Assembly (NCBI GenBank): GCA_036507695.1 | Contig: DATCIR010000074.1 | Coordinates: 1-8,704 of the forward strand | Length of the DNA: 8,704 bases | Source: JAKEGK01 sp036507695 | GTDB taxonomy: Bacteria > Pseudomonadota > Gammaproteobacteria > SZUA-152 | Direction: 5' to 3' | Part shown: piece by piece, positions 1-6,990 of the stretch | Numbering within the stretch: the stretch's first letter is position 1 | How the letters are laid out: each line of letters opens with the position of its first letter | Made by a program: the position numbers and the translations under genes | Notes under the pieces: model-generated | Told to the model about the DNA's origin: nothing | Database searches by the model: none | The model's input: only the letters and a program-made list of their open reading frames with translations

Positions 1-787
1 TAACGACTATGTGCCGCCTTGTGTTTCATTCAAGGCATCCAGGGTGTTGACAGGATTTGTCAACGAACTTGCGGGCATGCTGCATCAACGGGGTGAAGCC
101 ACCGCCGGACGCATGGTGGATTCACACCGCGCCGGTACCGCCCAGGTTGCGGATTACATGATGCTGCAATTGATTAATCGCTGCGAACCGTTGATTCAGC
201 AGTTTAGCCTGCAGCAGGGTATTCATCCGCAACAACTATTTAACCAGCTGCTGCAATTGCTCGGCGAATTTTCCACGTTTACCGCGCCCAATAAACGGCC
301 GCCGGTAATGCCCAACTATGTGCACGATGAATTGCAGGTCAGTTTTGGCCCGGTAATGAGCGGGCTGCGTCAATGTTTAAGCATGGTGTTCGAGCAACGT
401 GCTATTGCATTGCCGTTGAAGCTGCGCAAATACGGTATCCGTGTCGCCCAGATTACCGACCGTACCCTGCTCGATACCGCCCAGTTCGTGCTGGCAGTCA
501 AAGCGGATATGCCCAGCGACGCGGTGCGGGGGCGTTTCCCGGCGCAAACCACCATCGCGCCGGTGGAACGCATCCGGCAATTGGTCAATGTCAGTATGTC
601 GGGAATCCAGTTATCCGCGTTGCCGGTTGCGCCCCGGCAAATTCCGTATCATTCCGGGTTTGCCTATTTTGAACTGAACCGCAATAGCGAATTCTGGCGC
701 GAGCTGCAACAATCAGGCGGATTTGCCGTTCACGTTGGCGGTGAATACCCCAACCTGGAACTGGAGTTATGGGCCGTCCGGGAATAA
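1..787 (+). CDS. tssK: TssK, T6SS baseplate adaptor (3' part, cut by left edge)
   Basis: TssK (ImpJ/VasE family) is a cytoplasmic trimeric protein that links the T6SS baseplate to the membrane complex, contacting TssL and TssM. The reading frame is open from base 2, with Asn-Asp-Tyr encoded before the GTG at 11, so that GTG is an internal Val codon and the gene begins upstream of the window. About 261 residues are visible, against roughly 445 for a whole TssK, so the N-terminal part is missing. Family-like stretches are the DYVPPC segment at the edge, the helical region with ADYMMLQLINRCEPLIQQF, and HPQQLFNQLLQLLGEFSTF (about nt 224-282), which matches the conserved middle of TssK. The last 130 or so residues would be the domain that binds the membrane complex. 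The gene ends with two in-frame stops, TAA then TGA (785-790), and lies 21 nt before tssL, consistent with one operon. The identification rests on remembered family patterns, not on a search. Confidence 0.95.
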   Translation, partial: NDYVPPCVSFKASRVLTGFVNELAGMLHQRGEATAGRMVDSHRAGTAQVADYMMLQLINRCEPLIQQFSLQQGIHPQQLFNQLLQLLGEFSTFTAPNKRPPVMPNYVHDELQVSFGPVMSGLRQCLSMVFEQRAIALPLKLRKYGIRVAQITDRTLLDTAQFVLAVKADMPSDAVRGRFPAQTTIAPVERIRQLVNVSMSGIQLSALPVAPRQIPYHSGFAYFELNRNSEFWRELQQSGGFAVHVGGEYPNLELELWAVRE

Positions 788-794
788 TGACTGT

Positions 795-799
795 AAGGA
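795..799 (+). promoter_or_regulatory. Shine-Dalgarno site of tssL
   Basis: AAGGA lies 9 nt before the ATG at 809 and supports that start for tssL. It is the best ribosome-binding site in the window. It sits inside a 6-codon mini-ORF (787-807) whose ATG overlaps the tssK stop codon. Confidence 0.7.
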
Positions 800-808
800 A
801 AAATTGAT

Positions 809-1768
809 ATGAAAGATTTTGACGACCCGGATGGCGATAAAACTATTATGCGTGGCATGCCACAACGGAATAGTGGCGACCGGACCACGCTAAGGCCGAC
901 ACCCGGCAGGCGCAACATACCAACGCCGGGGCGGCAGGATTATACCCAGCCGCCATCAACTGCGGCCGCCTATCGGGACAATCAAACGCAAGTTTCACTC
1001 GGCGCCGGCCATATCCAGACTTACCGCGGTATCAATCCGCTGGTAAACGCCGCATCCACCTTGCTGGTATTGTTAGGCAAACTCCGCACCACGTTTTCGC
1101 ACAATGATGTGAACGGGTTGTTCCAGCGCTTATGTGGCGAAATCAAGGAATTTGAATCGCGCGCTAAAAACGACGGCGAACGGCCCGAGATTGTACTGGC
1201 GGCGCGGTATGTGCTGTGCGCGGGACTGGACGAAGCCGTGTTAAAGACACCCTGGGGCAGTGAAAGCGCCTGGCCCCAGCGCTCCTTGCTGAATACCTTT
1301 CACAATGAAACCGGAGGCGGTGAAAAGTTCTTTATGATACTGGACCGCATGAAGGAAATGCCCGCGGAAAATCTCCACATGCTGGAATTGCTGTATCTAT
1401 GCTTGAGCCTCGGTTTCAAGGGCAAATACGATGTCCTGCACAATGGCAGGGATCACATTGAAAATATCCGTGATGAACTGTTTCAGACCATCCGCGGTTA
1501 CCGCGGGCAGTTTGAACGGGAGCTCTCGCCCACCTGGCACAGCCGGGTTGTCAACCGCAACCGGTTGACGGATTACGTTCCGTTCTGGGTGGTTGCCAGT
1601 TCAGTCGTTGCGCTGTTAATGCTGATTTATTTCGGCTTCCGGGTGTGGATGTATAGCTCGTCCGCGCACGCCGAACAACGCCTGACGGATATTGTGGTAT
1701 CCGCCGAGCAGGCCACTAATACTTATAAGAACACTAATAAGAACACCACCAAGCCGGCCACTCCCTGA
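809..1768 (+). CDS. tssL: TssL (DotU family), T6SS inner-membrane component
   Basis: TssL is a tail-anchored inner-membrane protein that binds TssM and contacts the baseplate through its cytoplasmic hook domain. The 319-residue product has three parts. Residues 1-70 are a polar, Pro/Arg-rich and probably disordered extension. Residues about 72-245 are the DotU domain, with typical stretches such as NPLVNAASTLLVLLGKLR, ARYVLCAGLDEAVLKTPWG and LELLYLCLSLGFKGKY. Residues about 258-280 form a single hydrophobic membrane segment, followed by a 38-residue polar tail predicted to be periplasmic. There is no OmpA-type peptidoglycan-binding domain, so this is the short TssL form. The extension carries DKTIMRG (10-16) and DRTTLRP (24-30), plus a repeated PTPGR (30-34, 38-42). 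Agrobacterium TssL is phosphorylated on an N-terminal Thr by PpkA and then bound by Fha, so Thr12 and Thr26 are inferred candidates here. The start is supported by AAGGA 9 nt upstream. Confidence 0.96.
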   Translation: MKDFDDPDGDKTIMRGMPQRNSGDRTTLRPTPGRRNIPTPGRQDYTQPPSTAAAYRDNQTQVSLGAGHIQTYRGINPLVNAASTLLVLLGKLRTTFSHNDVNGLFQRLCGEIKEFESRAKNDGERPEIVLAARYVLCAGLDEAVLKTPWGSESAWPQRSLLNTFHNETGGGEKFFMILDRMKEMPAENLHMLELLYLCLSLGFKGKYDVLHNGRDHIENIRDELFQTIRGYRGQFERELSPTWHSRVVNRNRLTDYVPFWVVASSVVALLMLIYFGFRVWMYSSSAHAEQRLTDIVVSAEQATNTYKNTNKNTTKPATP

Positions 1769-1851
1769 CGCGTTTAACAACAATACTGAGTATATGACGG
1801 TAATCGTTAAATTATGACAAAACGTTGTAGCGATATGAACTGGATAATTGC
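1769..1851 (+). other. tssL-tssM intergenic gap with two chained mini-ORFs
   Basis: This 83-nt AT-rich stretch is the longest gene-free part of the window. It holds two very short ORFs. The first (1794-1817) encodes MTVIVKL, and its TGA overlaps the ATG of the second (1814-1855), which encodes MTKRCSDMNWIIA. The second ORF's TGA overlaps the tssM ATG at 1852. Both overlaps are ATGA. Neither mini-ORF has a convincing Shine-Dalgarno site, and tssM itself has only a weak one (CTGGA, 1840-1844). An 11-bp palindrome, ATACTGAGTAT, lies at 1783-1793. No convincing promoter or terminator is visible. The gap may be a translational coupling leader or may simply be relaxed sequence. Confidence 0.3.
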
Positions 1852-4800
1852 ATGAAACGAATAATCGGATTTTTCAAGGACAAACGGGTCATCAGTTTCA
1901 TTGGCCTGATTGCGCTCGCGTTTATCATCTGGTTTGGCGGTAAGCATGTGCATTTTGGCGCGTCGGGCTACGCTCCGCTGGCCCCGGAAGTTTCCCGCCT
2001 GATCGCCATTATCATCTTGTTGCTGCTGTGGGGCTTGAATAACCTGCGCGCCCAGGTGCAACGCAACAAACAGAACAAGGAATTGATCGAGGGCATCGAG
2101 GAATCCCAGAAACAAAGTGCTGACCTGCAACCGAACCAAAGCCAGGAAGAATTAACGGTGTTGCGTGAGCGGTTCACGCAAGCCATGCAGGCATTGAAAA
2201 AACTCAAATTCAAAGGCAAATATGGCAACAAGGCGGTTTATGAATTGCCCTGGTATATCATTATCGGTCCGCCCGGTTCAGGAAAGACCACGGCGCTGGT
2301 GAATTCCGGACTGGAGTTCCCATTGGCCGACAAAGTGGGTAAAGGCGCGCTGAAAGGCGTTGGTGGCACGCGCAATTGTGACTGGTGGTTTACCAATGAC
2401 GCCGTGCTGATTGATACCGCGGGGCGTTATACCACGCAGGACAGTCATCGCGTGGTGGACAGCGCGGCATGGCACGGCTTTCTAGACCTGTTAAAGAAAA
2501 ACCGGCCGCGCCGTCCGATTAACGGCGCCATTATCGCCATCAGCATCGCGGATTTATTGATCCAGACGGAAGAACAACGCATCCAGCACGCGCGCACGAT
2601 CCGCGCCCGTATCGATGAACTCATGGAAGAACTGGGAATGCGCTTTCCGCTGTACGTGATGTTCACAAAATGCGACCTGGTGTCCGGCTTCAGTGAATAT
2701 TTTGAAGATTTGAGCCGTGTGGAACGCGAACAGGTCTGGGGCGTGACGTTTCGCGACCTGCAGGCCGCCACCGCGTCCGCGGACATTGACTGGTTCGCCA
2801 GTGAATATAATTTGCTGATCGACCGCCTCAATGACAGGTTGTTATGGCGCATACATCAGGAACGGGATCCCAACCGGCGCGGCGCAATCGAGGCGTTTCC
2901 ACAGCAAATGGAAATTTTAAAGCCGATACTTACCAATTTCCTGAAACAGGTGTTTACCGCCAGCCGTTATCACATGCAGCCCTATCTTCGCGGGGCTTAT
3001 TTATCCAGCGGCACTCAGGATGGCACCCCGATCGACCGCATGATGAGTATTATCACGGCCACGATGGGCCTGCCGCGCGAGAGTGCGCAACTCCCGGTGG
3101 ATCAGGGTAAAAGTTACTTTATCAATCAGTTGTTCAAAGACATTATTTTTCCGGAAGCGGAAATCGCCGGTATTAACCAGAAATTCGAGCGGGCCATGCT
3201 CTGGATGCGGCGCGGCGGATATGCGGCGTTGACCGCGGCGATTGTGGCCCTGGTGGGCGCCTGGACGTCCAGCATCATGAGCAACAAATCCCTGCTGGCG
3301 CAAATTGAGGCCGGTGTTGACCGTTTTAACCAGGAACAGGTCAAAGTCGCCAGTGCGAGGTCGGATATCCTTACCACCTTACCGGCGCTCAATGCCTTGC
3401 GCGATACCAGCCAGGTTTACGAGCAGGAGGAACATCCCTGGCTGGTGCGGGTGGGAATGTACGATCCGTCCGTGGATAAAGCGGCCAAACACGCCTATCA
3501 CCTGCAACTTCAGTTATTGTTCTTGCCGCGCATCCAGCGTTATCTCGCCAATGAAATCCAGCAACTCATCCAACAGCCGGATAAAAAGGGCGAGTTATAT
3601 GAAACCTTCCGCTTCTACTATATGTTTGAGGAAGTTCAACATCTGGCGCCGGAGCAGATTGCTGAATGGTTTGAGGCGCGCTGGGAGACGTCCCTGCATG
3701 GACAGGCCTCGATAAAGAGTCAATTGTCCAGCCATCTCAAATCCCTGTTGGCGCAGCCACTGGATGCTACCGAACTGGATATACAACTGATTGCGCAAAG
3801 CCGCAGGGAGTTATTAAAGGTGCCACCCTCGCAGCGAATCTATAGCCGGGTGCGCACCAGTCCCACCTATGCGCGTAAAGTGGACCTTAATAACCTGTTT
3901 GGCGACGTATTGAATAACGGCTTCGCCAGCACCAATCAAGCCGCGTTGATGCTGCCGGTGCTGTTCACCAAAGATGGCTATGATGATGTTGACCTAAGCG
4001 CCGAATCATCGGTTATCTCCGCCATCCTGAAAGATAATTGGGTGCTGGGTGATACCGCTAACGTGGATTTCAGACGGGAGGATCTCAAAGGTATTTCAAA
4101 AGAAGTAAACGACTTTTATTTGAAAGAATACACCACACGCTGGCGAAGCGCGTTGTCCTCTATTAAAGTCGCCGAATTTACCAGCCTGCAGCAGGGGGTC
4201 GATGTACTGGCGGTTTTCGCCGACCCGGTGTATTCGCCCATCGTCAATATCCTGAAGACCACATCCAACCACACCGGATTTAATTTGCACGCCTTGCTGG
4301 AAATTCCCGGGGAGAACTCCGGTAAATCCCTGATAAAATCCGCTTCCAGCCTGGCTGCCGCCAAATTGCAGGGTAACCAGGTGGATGTCGCCTTTAAGGA
4401 GCTCAACAAGCTGAGCTGGCAAACACCCCAGCAGCCGGCGCCGATTGGGAAAATACTGCAGTCCGTGGACGACGTGCGGACCTACCTTTATGAACTGAGC
4501 ATCTCGGCGGATTCCTCTAAAGCGGCCTATAACGCCGCGAAAGCGCGGTTTCAAAGCGGCGACGCGGACTCGATCCGTAAATTACGGGCAATCGCGGCCA
4601 AGGCGCCGGAACCGGTGAACAACTGGCTATACTCGATTGCCGATGAATCCTGGAAAGTCACGTTGAACTCAGCCAAGCAACACATTAACAGTGAATGGCG
4701 CAGCCTGGTTGCCAGCAAATACCAGCATGCGCTGGCGAATCGTTTCCCCATGTCGGCGAAATCACAACAGGAGCTAACGCTGACCGACTTCAGTGATTTT

Positions 4801-5376
4801 TTCAAAACCGGCGGCACACTGGATACGTTTGTTGCTGAACATATCAATCCGTTTATCGATGTGCGCAACAAATGGCGAACCATAAATATTGATAAACGCA
4901 GCATGTATTTTTCCAGCGCGGCCGTCGGTGAATTGCAGCGCGCGGAATCCATTCGCAAGATATTCTTCCGAGCCAATCCTGAAGCCCCCAGTATCCGCTT
5001 CCAGATCAGGCCGGTCTCGATGGATAAATCCGTGGCCCGTTTCGAGTTGAATTTTGGCGGACAGCAAGTCGCGTACAGTCACGGTCCCAAGTTCTGGCAG
5101 GATATAGCCTGGCCCGGAACTGACGAAACAGACTTTGTGCGCATGCGATTTATCGGCCTGGATGACAAGCACGCACTGAAGGAATACGAGGGACCCTGGG
5201 GCTGGTTCCGGTTGTTACAGGACGCCAGGCCGCGTAAAACCACTGCGGCCAATATTTATGACCTGTTGCTTGAGCTGGAAGGTAAACAGGCGCAGTTCCA
5301 GATAAAGGCAGACAGCGTGACAAATCCATTTGATACCAATATTTTGAGTAACTTTAATTTCCCGGAACAACTATGA
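1852..5376 (+). CDS. tssM: TssM (IcmF family), T6SS inner-membrane ATP-binding protein
   Basis: TssM forms the trans-envelope channel with TssL and the lipoprotein TssJ; its periplasmic part spans to the outer membrane. The product has 1174 residues, a normal length for the family. Membrane segments lie at about 13-30, 47-62 and 456-475. Between the second and third is the cytoplasmic NTPase-like domain, with an intact Walker A (GPPGSGKTT, 139-147), a Walker B-like segment (VLIDTAGRY, 185-193) and a TKCD nucleotide-specificity motif (272-275). Residues after 476 form the large periplasmic region, including the IcmF-related central part and the C-terminal beta-rich domain that binds TssJ. Because Walker A is complete, nucleotide binding is plausible; some TssM homologues have lost it. 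The ATG is preceded by only a weak CTGGA, and the start codon overlaps the stop of an upstream mini-ORF. The gene ends with an ATGA overlap into tagF. No frameshift is apparent. Confidence 0.98.
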   Translation: MKRIIGFFKDKRVISFIGLIALAFIIWFGGKHVHFGASGYAPLAPEVSRLIAIIILLLLWGLNNLRAQVQRNKQNKELIEGIEESQKQSADLQPNQSQEELTVLRERFTQAMQALKKLKFKGKYGNKAVYELPWYIIIGPPGSGKTTALVNSGLEFPLADKVGKGALKGVGGTRNCDWWFTNDAVLIDTAGRYTTQDSHRVVDSAAWHGFLDLLKKNRPRRPINGAIIAISIADLLIQTEEQRIQHARTIRARIDELMEELGMRFPLYVMFTKCDLVSGFSEYFEDLSRVEREQVWGVTFRDLQAATASADIDWFASEYNLLIDRLNDRLLWRIHQERDPNRRGAIEAFPQQMEILKPILTNFLKQVFTASRYHMQPYLRGAYLSSGTQDGTPIDRMMSIITATMGLPRESAQLPVDQGKSYFINQLFKDIIFPEAEIAGINQKFERAMLWMRRGGYAALTAAIVALVGAWTSSIMSNKSLLAQIEAGVDRFNQEQVKVASARSDILTTLPALNALRDTSQVYEQEEHPWLVRVGMYDPSVDKAAKHAYHLQLQLLFLPRIQRYLANEIQQLIQQPDKKGELYETFRFYYMFEEVQHLAPEQIAEWFEARWETSLHGQASIKSQLSSHLKSLLAQPLDATELDIQLIAQSRRELLKVPPSQRIYSRVRTSPTYARKVDLNNLFGDVLNNGFASTNQAALMLPVLFTKDGYDDVDLSAESSVISAILKDNWVLGDTANVDFRREDLKGISKEVNDFYLKEYTTRWRSALSSIKVAEFTSLQQGVDVLAVFADPVYSPIVNILKTTSNHTGFNLHALLEIPGENSGKSLIKSASSLAAAKLQGNQVDVAFKELNKLSWQTPQQPAPIGKILQSVDDVRTYLYELSISADSSKAAYNAAKARFQSGDADSIRKLRAIAAKAPEPVNNWLYSIADESWKVTLNSAKQHINSEWRSLVASKYQHALANRFPMSAKSQQELTLTDFSDFFKTGGTLDTFVAEHINPFIDVRNKWRTINIDKRSMYFSSAAVGELQRAESIRKIFFRANPEAPSIRFQIRPVSMDKSVARFELNFGGQQVAYSHGPKFWQDIAWPGTDETDFVRMRFIGLDDKHALKEYEGPWGWFRLLQDARPRKTTAANIYDLLLELEGKQAQFQIKADSVTNPFDTNILSNFNFPEQL

Positions 5377-6146
5377 CCGACAGCAATAACATGTGCGGGA
5401 TCTATGGCAAGTTGCCCGCTCACGGGGATTTTATCAGCCGGAACCTGCCATCGGCATTTCTCAACTATTGGGATGAGTGGCTGCAGGGGTTTATCGCGTC
5501 GAGCCAGGAGCAATTGACCGATGACTGGCTGAATACCTATTTGACGGGTCCGATCTGGCGCTTCGCCCTGTCACGCGGCTGTGTGGATGGCAACGCCTGG
5601 GTTGGCGTGATGATGCCAAGCGTCGATAGTGTGGGACGTTATTTCCCGTTTTGCGTGGTTAATAGATTGCAGAACGAGAGCAATCTGGTGGATATCATTT
5701 CAGCGCAAGCCAATTGGTTCGAAGCCATCGAGGAAATCGCCCTTGACGCGCTGCAAAACGAATATAACGCCGATACCCTGATGGAAAAACTGCAGCACCA
5801 TCCGTTCGAAAACCGTCCTTATTACTACCGTAAAGATCAGTCCCTGGCGTTGGCTGAAAGCGCCGCCCAGGGCAATCTGGCGCTGGTTATGGATTTTGAA
5901 GAGCAGCTTCCTTCATCCACTAATTCGGTGCTGCTGGATTGGCTAATGTCGCGGCAGTTTCCAAGTTATAGTTTGTGGCATAGTAAGGGCTCTGATCAGG
6001 TGCAACCGTCATTTTTAATCAGCCAGGGCTTGCCCAGCCTGGGAGGCGCCGCCGGCATGTTGCAGGGTGACTGGAAACGATGGAACTGGAATATGCCCTT
6101 TCAATTGGCGGCGGATGCCATGGAATCCGAAGAGCTTGTACTCTGA
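5373..6146 (+). CDS. tagF: TagF (ImpM family), post-translational T6SS repressor
   Basis: TagF holds T6SS assembly in check post-translationally; in Pseudomonas and Agrobacterium it does so by binding the FHA protein Fha. The 257-residue product opens with the family signature IYGKLPAHGDFISRNLP (about 9-25), then the WDEWLQGF segment, the GPIWRFALSRG segment and the highly typical MMPSVDSVGRYFPF (about 83-96). These place it firmly in the TagF domain family (DUF2094). No signal peptide or membrane segment is seen, so it should be cytoplasmic. Its ATG overlaps the tssM stop (ATGA, 5373-5376), and GGAA (5364-5367) lies 5 nt upstream, which supports coupled translation. A second Met at residue 7 (nt 5391) is a possible but less supported start. 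The stop lies 2 nt before pppA. In Agrobacterium TagF and PppA are a single fused protein; here they are separate but adjacent. Confidence 0.95.
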   Translation: MTDSNNMCGIYGKLPAHGDFISRNLPSAFLNYWDEWLQGFIASSQEQLTDDWLNTYLTGPIWRFALSRGCVDGNAWVGVMMPSVDSVGRYFPFCVVNRLQNESNLVDIISAQANWFEAIEEIALDALQNEYNADTLMEKLQHHPFENRPYYYRKDQSLALAESAAQGNLALVMDFEEQLPSSTNSVLLDWLMSRQFPSYSLWHSKGSDQVQPSFLISQGLPSLGGAAGMLQGDWKRWNWNMPFQLAADAMESEELVL

Positions 6147-6148
6147 TC

Positions 6149-6937
6149 ATGTTACCCGCGCCGGTTAATCACAAATTAAAGCAAACAGCCAACGGCGAGC
6201 AGAACCTGTGGTGGCGCTCAGCGGCCAAAACCCATGTGGGCATGGTGCGCAAAATCAATGAAGATTCCGTTTTCGGTAAAAATGAATTGGGTATTTGGGC
6301 CGTCGCGGACGGCATGGGCGGGTACGAAGCGGGCGAAGTGGCGAGTCAGATGATTGTCCACTCCCTGGGAAACCTGCCATCGATGAGCCGGCTTAGTCAG
6401 TTTGTGGAAAGCGTTGACAATGAATTGCGGGAGGTAAACCGCCGTATTCAGCAACATTCCATGATGATTATCGAGGGACGCATGCTCGGCAGCACGGTGG
6501 TCGCGCTGATTATCCGGGGGCAGGTCGGTGTCTGCCTATGGGCTGGTGATTCACGTTTGTATCAGTACCGCGGCGGCAAACTCCAGCGGCTATCCAAGGA
6601 TCACAGCCGTGTGGAAGAACTGATTGACGAAGGGATCCTCTTGCCGGAAGAGGCCCGCAAGCATCCTCAATCCAATGTTATTACCCGCGCTGTCGGCGCG
6701 TGCGCCGATTTGTATCTGGATAATTGTGTATTTGATGTAAAACCGGAGGATACCTTTTTATTGTGCAGCGACGGTTTATACAACAGTGTGCGCGACGATG
6801 AAATAACCGCGAAGTTACAACACGCGGACCCGCAGCTATGCGCAGAGGGGTTAATCGACAGCGCGCTGGCCAACAATGCCAATGATAATGTGTCCGCCGT
6901 CGTCGTGCGTGCGGACGGAAAAGCAATACATGCTTAA
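6149..6937 (+). CDS. pppA: PppA, PP2C-family Ser/Thr protein phosphatase
   Basis: This is a metal-dependent PPM/PP2C phosphatase that should remove the phosphate placed by the PpkA kinase on T6SS targets. The 262-residue product contains the PP2C motifs in order: RKINEDS (34-40), VADGMGGYEAGE (52-63), GSTVVALII (about 112-120), WAGDSRLYQYRGGKLQRLSKDHS, LLCSDGLYN (204-212) and DNVS (246-249). The metal-binding aspartates expected in the family are all present (Asp39, Asp54, Asp208, Asp246), so it should be active. It has no signal peptide or membrane segment and is cytoplasmic. The frame is also open upstream to an ATG at 6080, but that would overlap tagF by 67 nt and add residues unlike the family. 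The ATG at 6149, 2 nt after the tagF stop, is therefore preferred. Only GAAGAG (6129-6134) resembles a ribosome-binding site, at a long 14-nt spacing, so translation is probably coupled to tagF. Confidence 0.94.
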   Translation: MLPAPVNHKLKQTANGEQNLWWRSAAKTHVGMVRKINEDSVFGKNELGIWAVADGMGGYEAGEVASQMIVHSLGNLPSMSRLSQFVESVDNELREVNRRIQQHSMMIIEGRMLGSTVVALIIRGQVGVCLWAGDSRLYQYRGGKLQRLSKDHSRVEELIDEGILLPEEARKHPQSNVITRAVGACADLYLDNCVFDVKPEDTFLLCSDGLYNSVRDDEITAKLQHADPQLCAEGLIDSALANNANDNVSAVVVRADGKAIHA

Positions 6938-6946
6938 CGCTTATAA

Positions 6947-6978
6947 CTTATTACCTATTTTCGAAAATCCATAATAAG
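6947..6978. promoter_or_regulatory. 32-bp interrupted palindrome between pppA and ppkA
   Basis: The left arm CTTATTACCTATTTTC (6947-6962) and right arm GAAAATCCATAATAAG (6963-6978) match as inverted repeats at 13 of 16 positions; the three mismatches are adjacent in each arm. The centre is a perfect 12-bp palindrome. The element fills most of the 53-nt gap and ends 2 nt before CAGG, the likely Shine-Dalgarno core of ppkA. CATAAT (6970-6975) resembles a -10 box, with TTATTA (6948-6953) as a weak -35 at 16 nt spacing, both inside the palindrome. An operator over an internal promoter is one reading. An RNA hairpin is another, but it would be very AU-rich. No T-run follows, so it is not a typical terminator. 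Confidence 0.4.
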
Positions 6979-6982
6979 CAGG
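6979..6982 (+). promoter_or_regulatory. Probable Shine-Dalgarno core deciding the GTG start of ppkA
   Basis: CAGG, within AAGCAGG (6976-6982), lies 8 nt before the GTG at 6991. It is the main reason for choosing that start, because no in-frame ATG occurs between the pppA stop and the kinase domain at a suitable position. Confidence 0.4.
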
Positions 6983-6990
6983 TACCAGCA

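Noticed and set aside
11..13. GTG at 11 as the start of a shorter tssK
   Set aside because: The frame is open to the window edge, and the residues before it fit the TssK family, so this is an internal Val codon of a gene cut by the window.
1783..1793. ATACTGAGTAT palindrome as an operator
   Set aside because: An 11-bp palindrome with 5-bp arms in AT-rich DNA is expected by chance and has no associated promoter.
1814..1840. Possible promoter before tssM (ATGACA as -35, TATGAA as -10)
   Set aside because: The spacing is only 14 nt and both boxes are weak, so it is not supported as a promoter.
3305..3715. Second-frame + strand ORF inside tssM (also 2844-3110)
   Set aside because: Both are out-of-frame shadows of tssM, with biased composition (Arg/Ser-rich in the longer one) and no domain signature, while the tssM frame is continuous and family-like.
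6080..6148. Upstream in-frame extension of pppA from the ATG at 6080
   Set aside because: It would overlap tagF by 67 nt in another frame, and the added residues do not resemble PP2C proteins. The ATG at 6149 gives a normal family length.
6947..6978. Palindrome as a rho-independent terminator after pppA
   Set aside because: The stem is AT-rich with an internal mismatch, and no run of T follows it. The next gene also starts within 13 nt.
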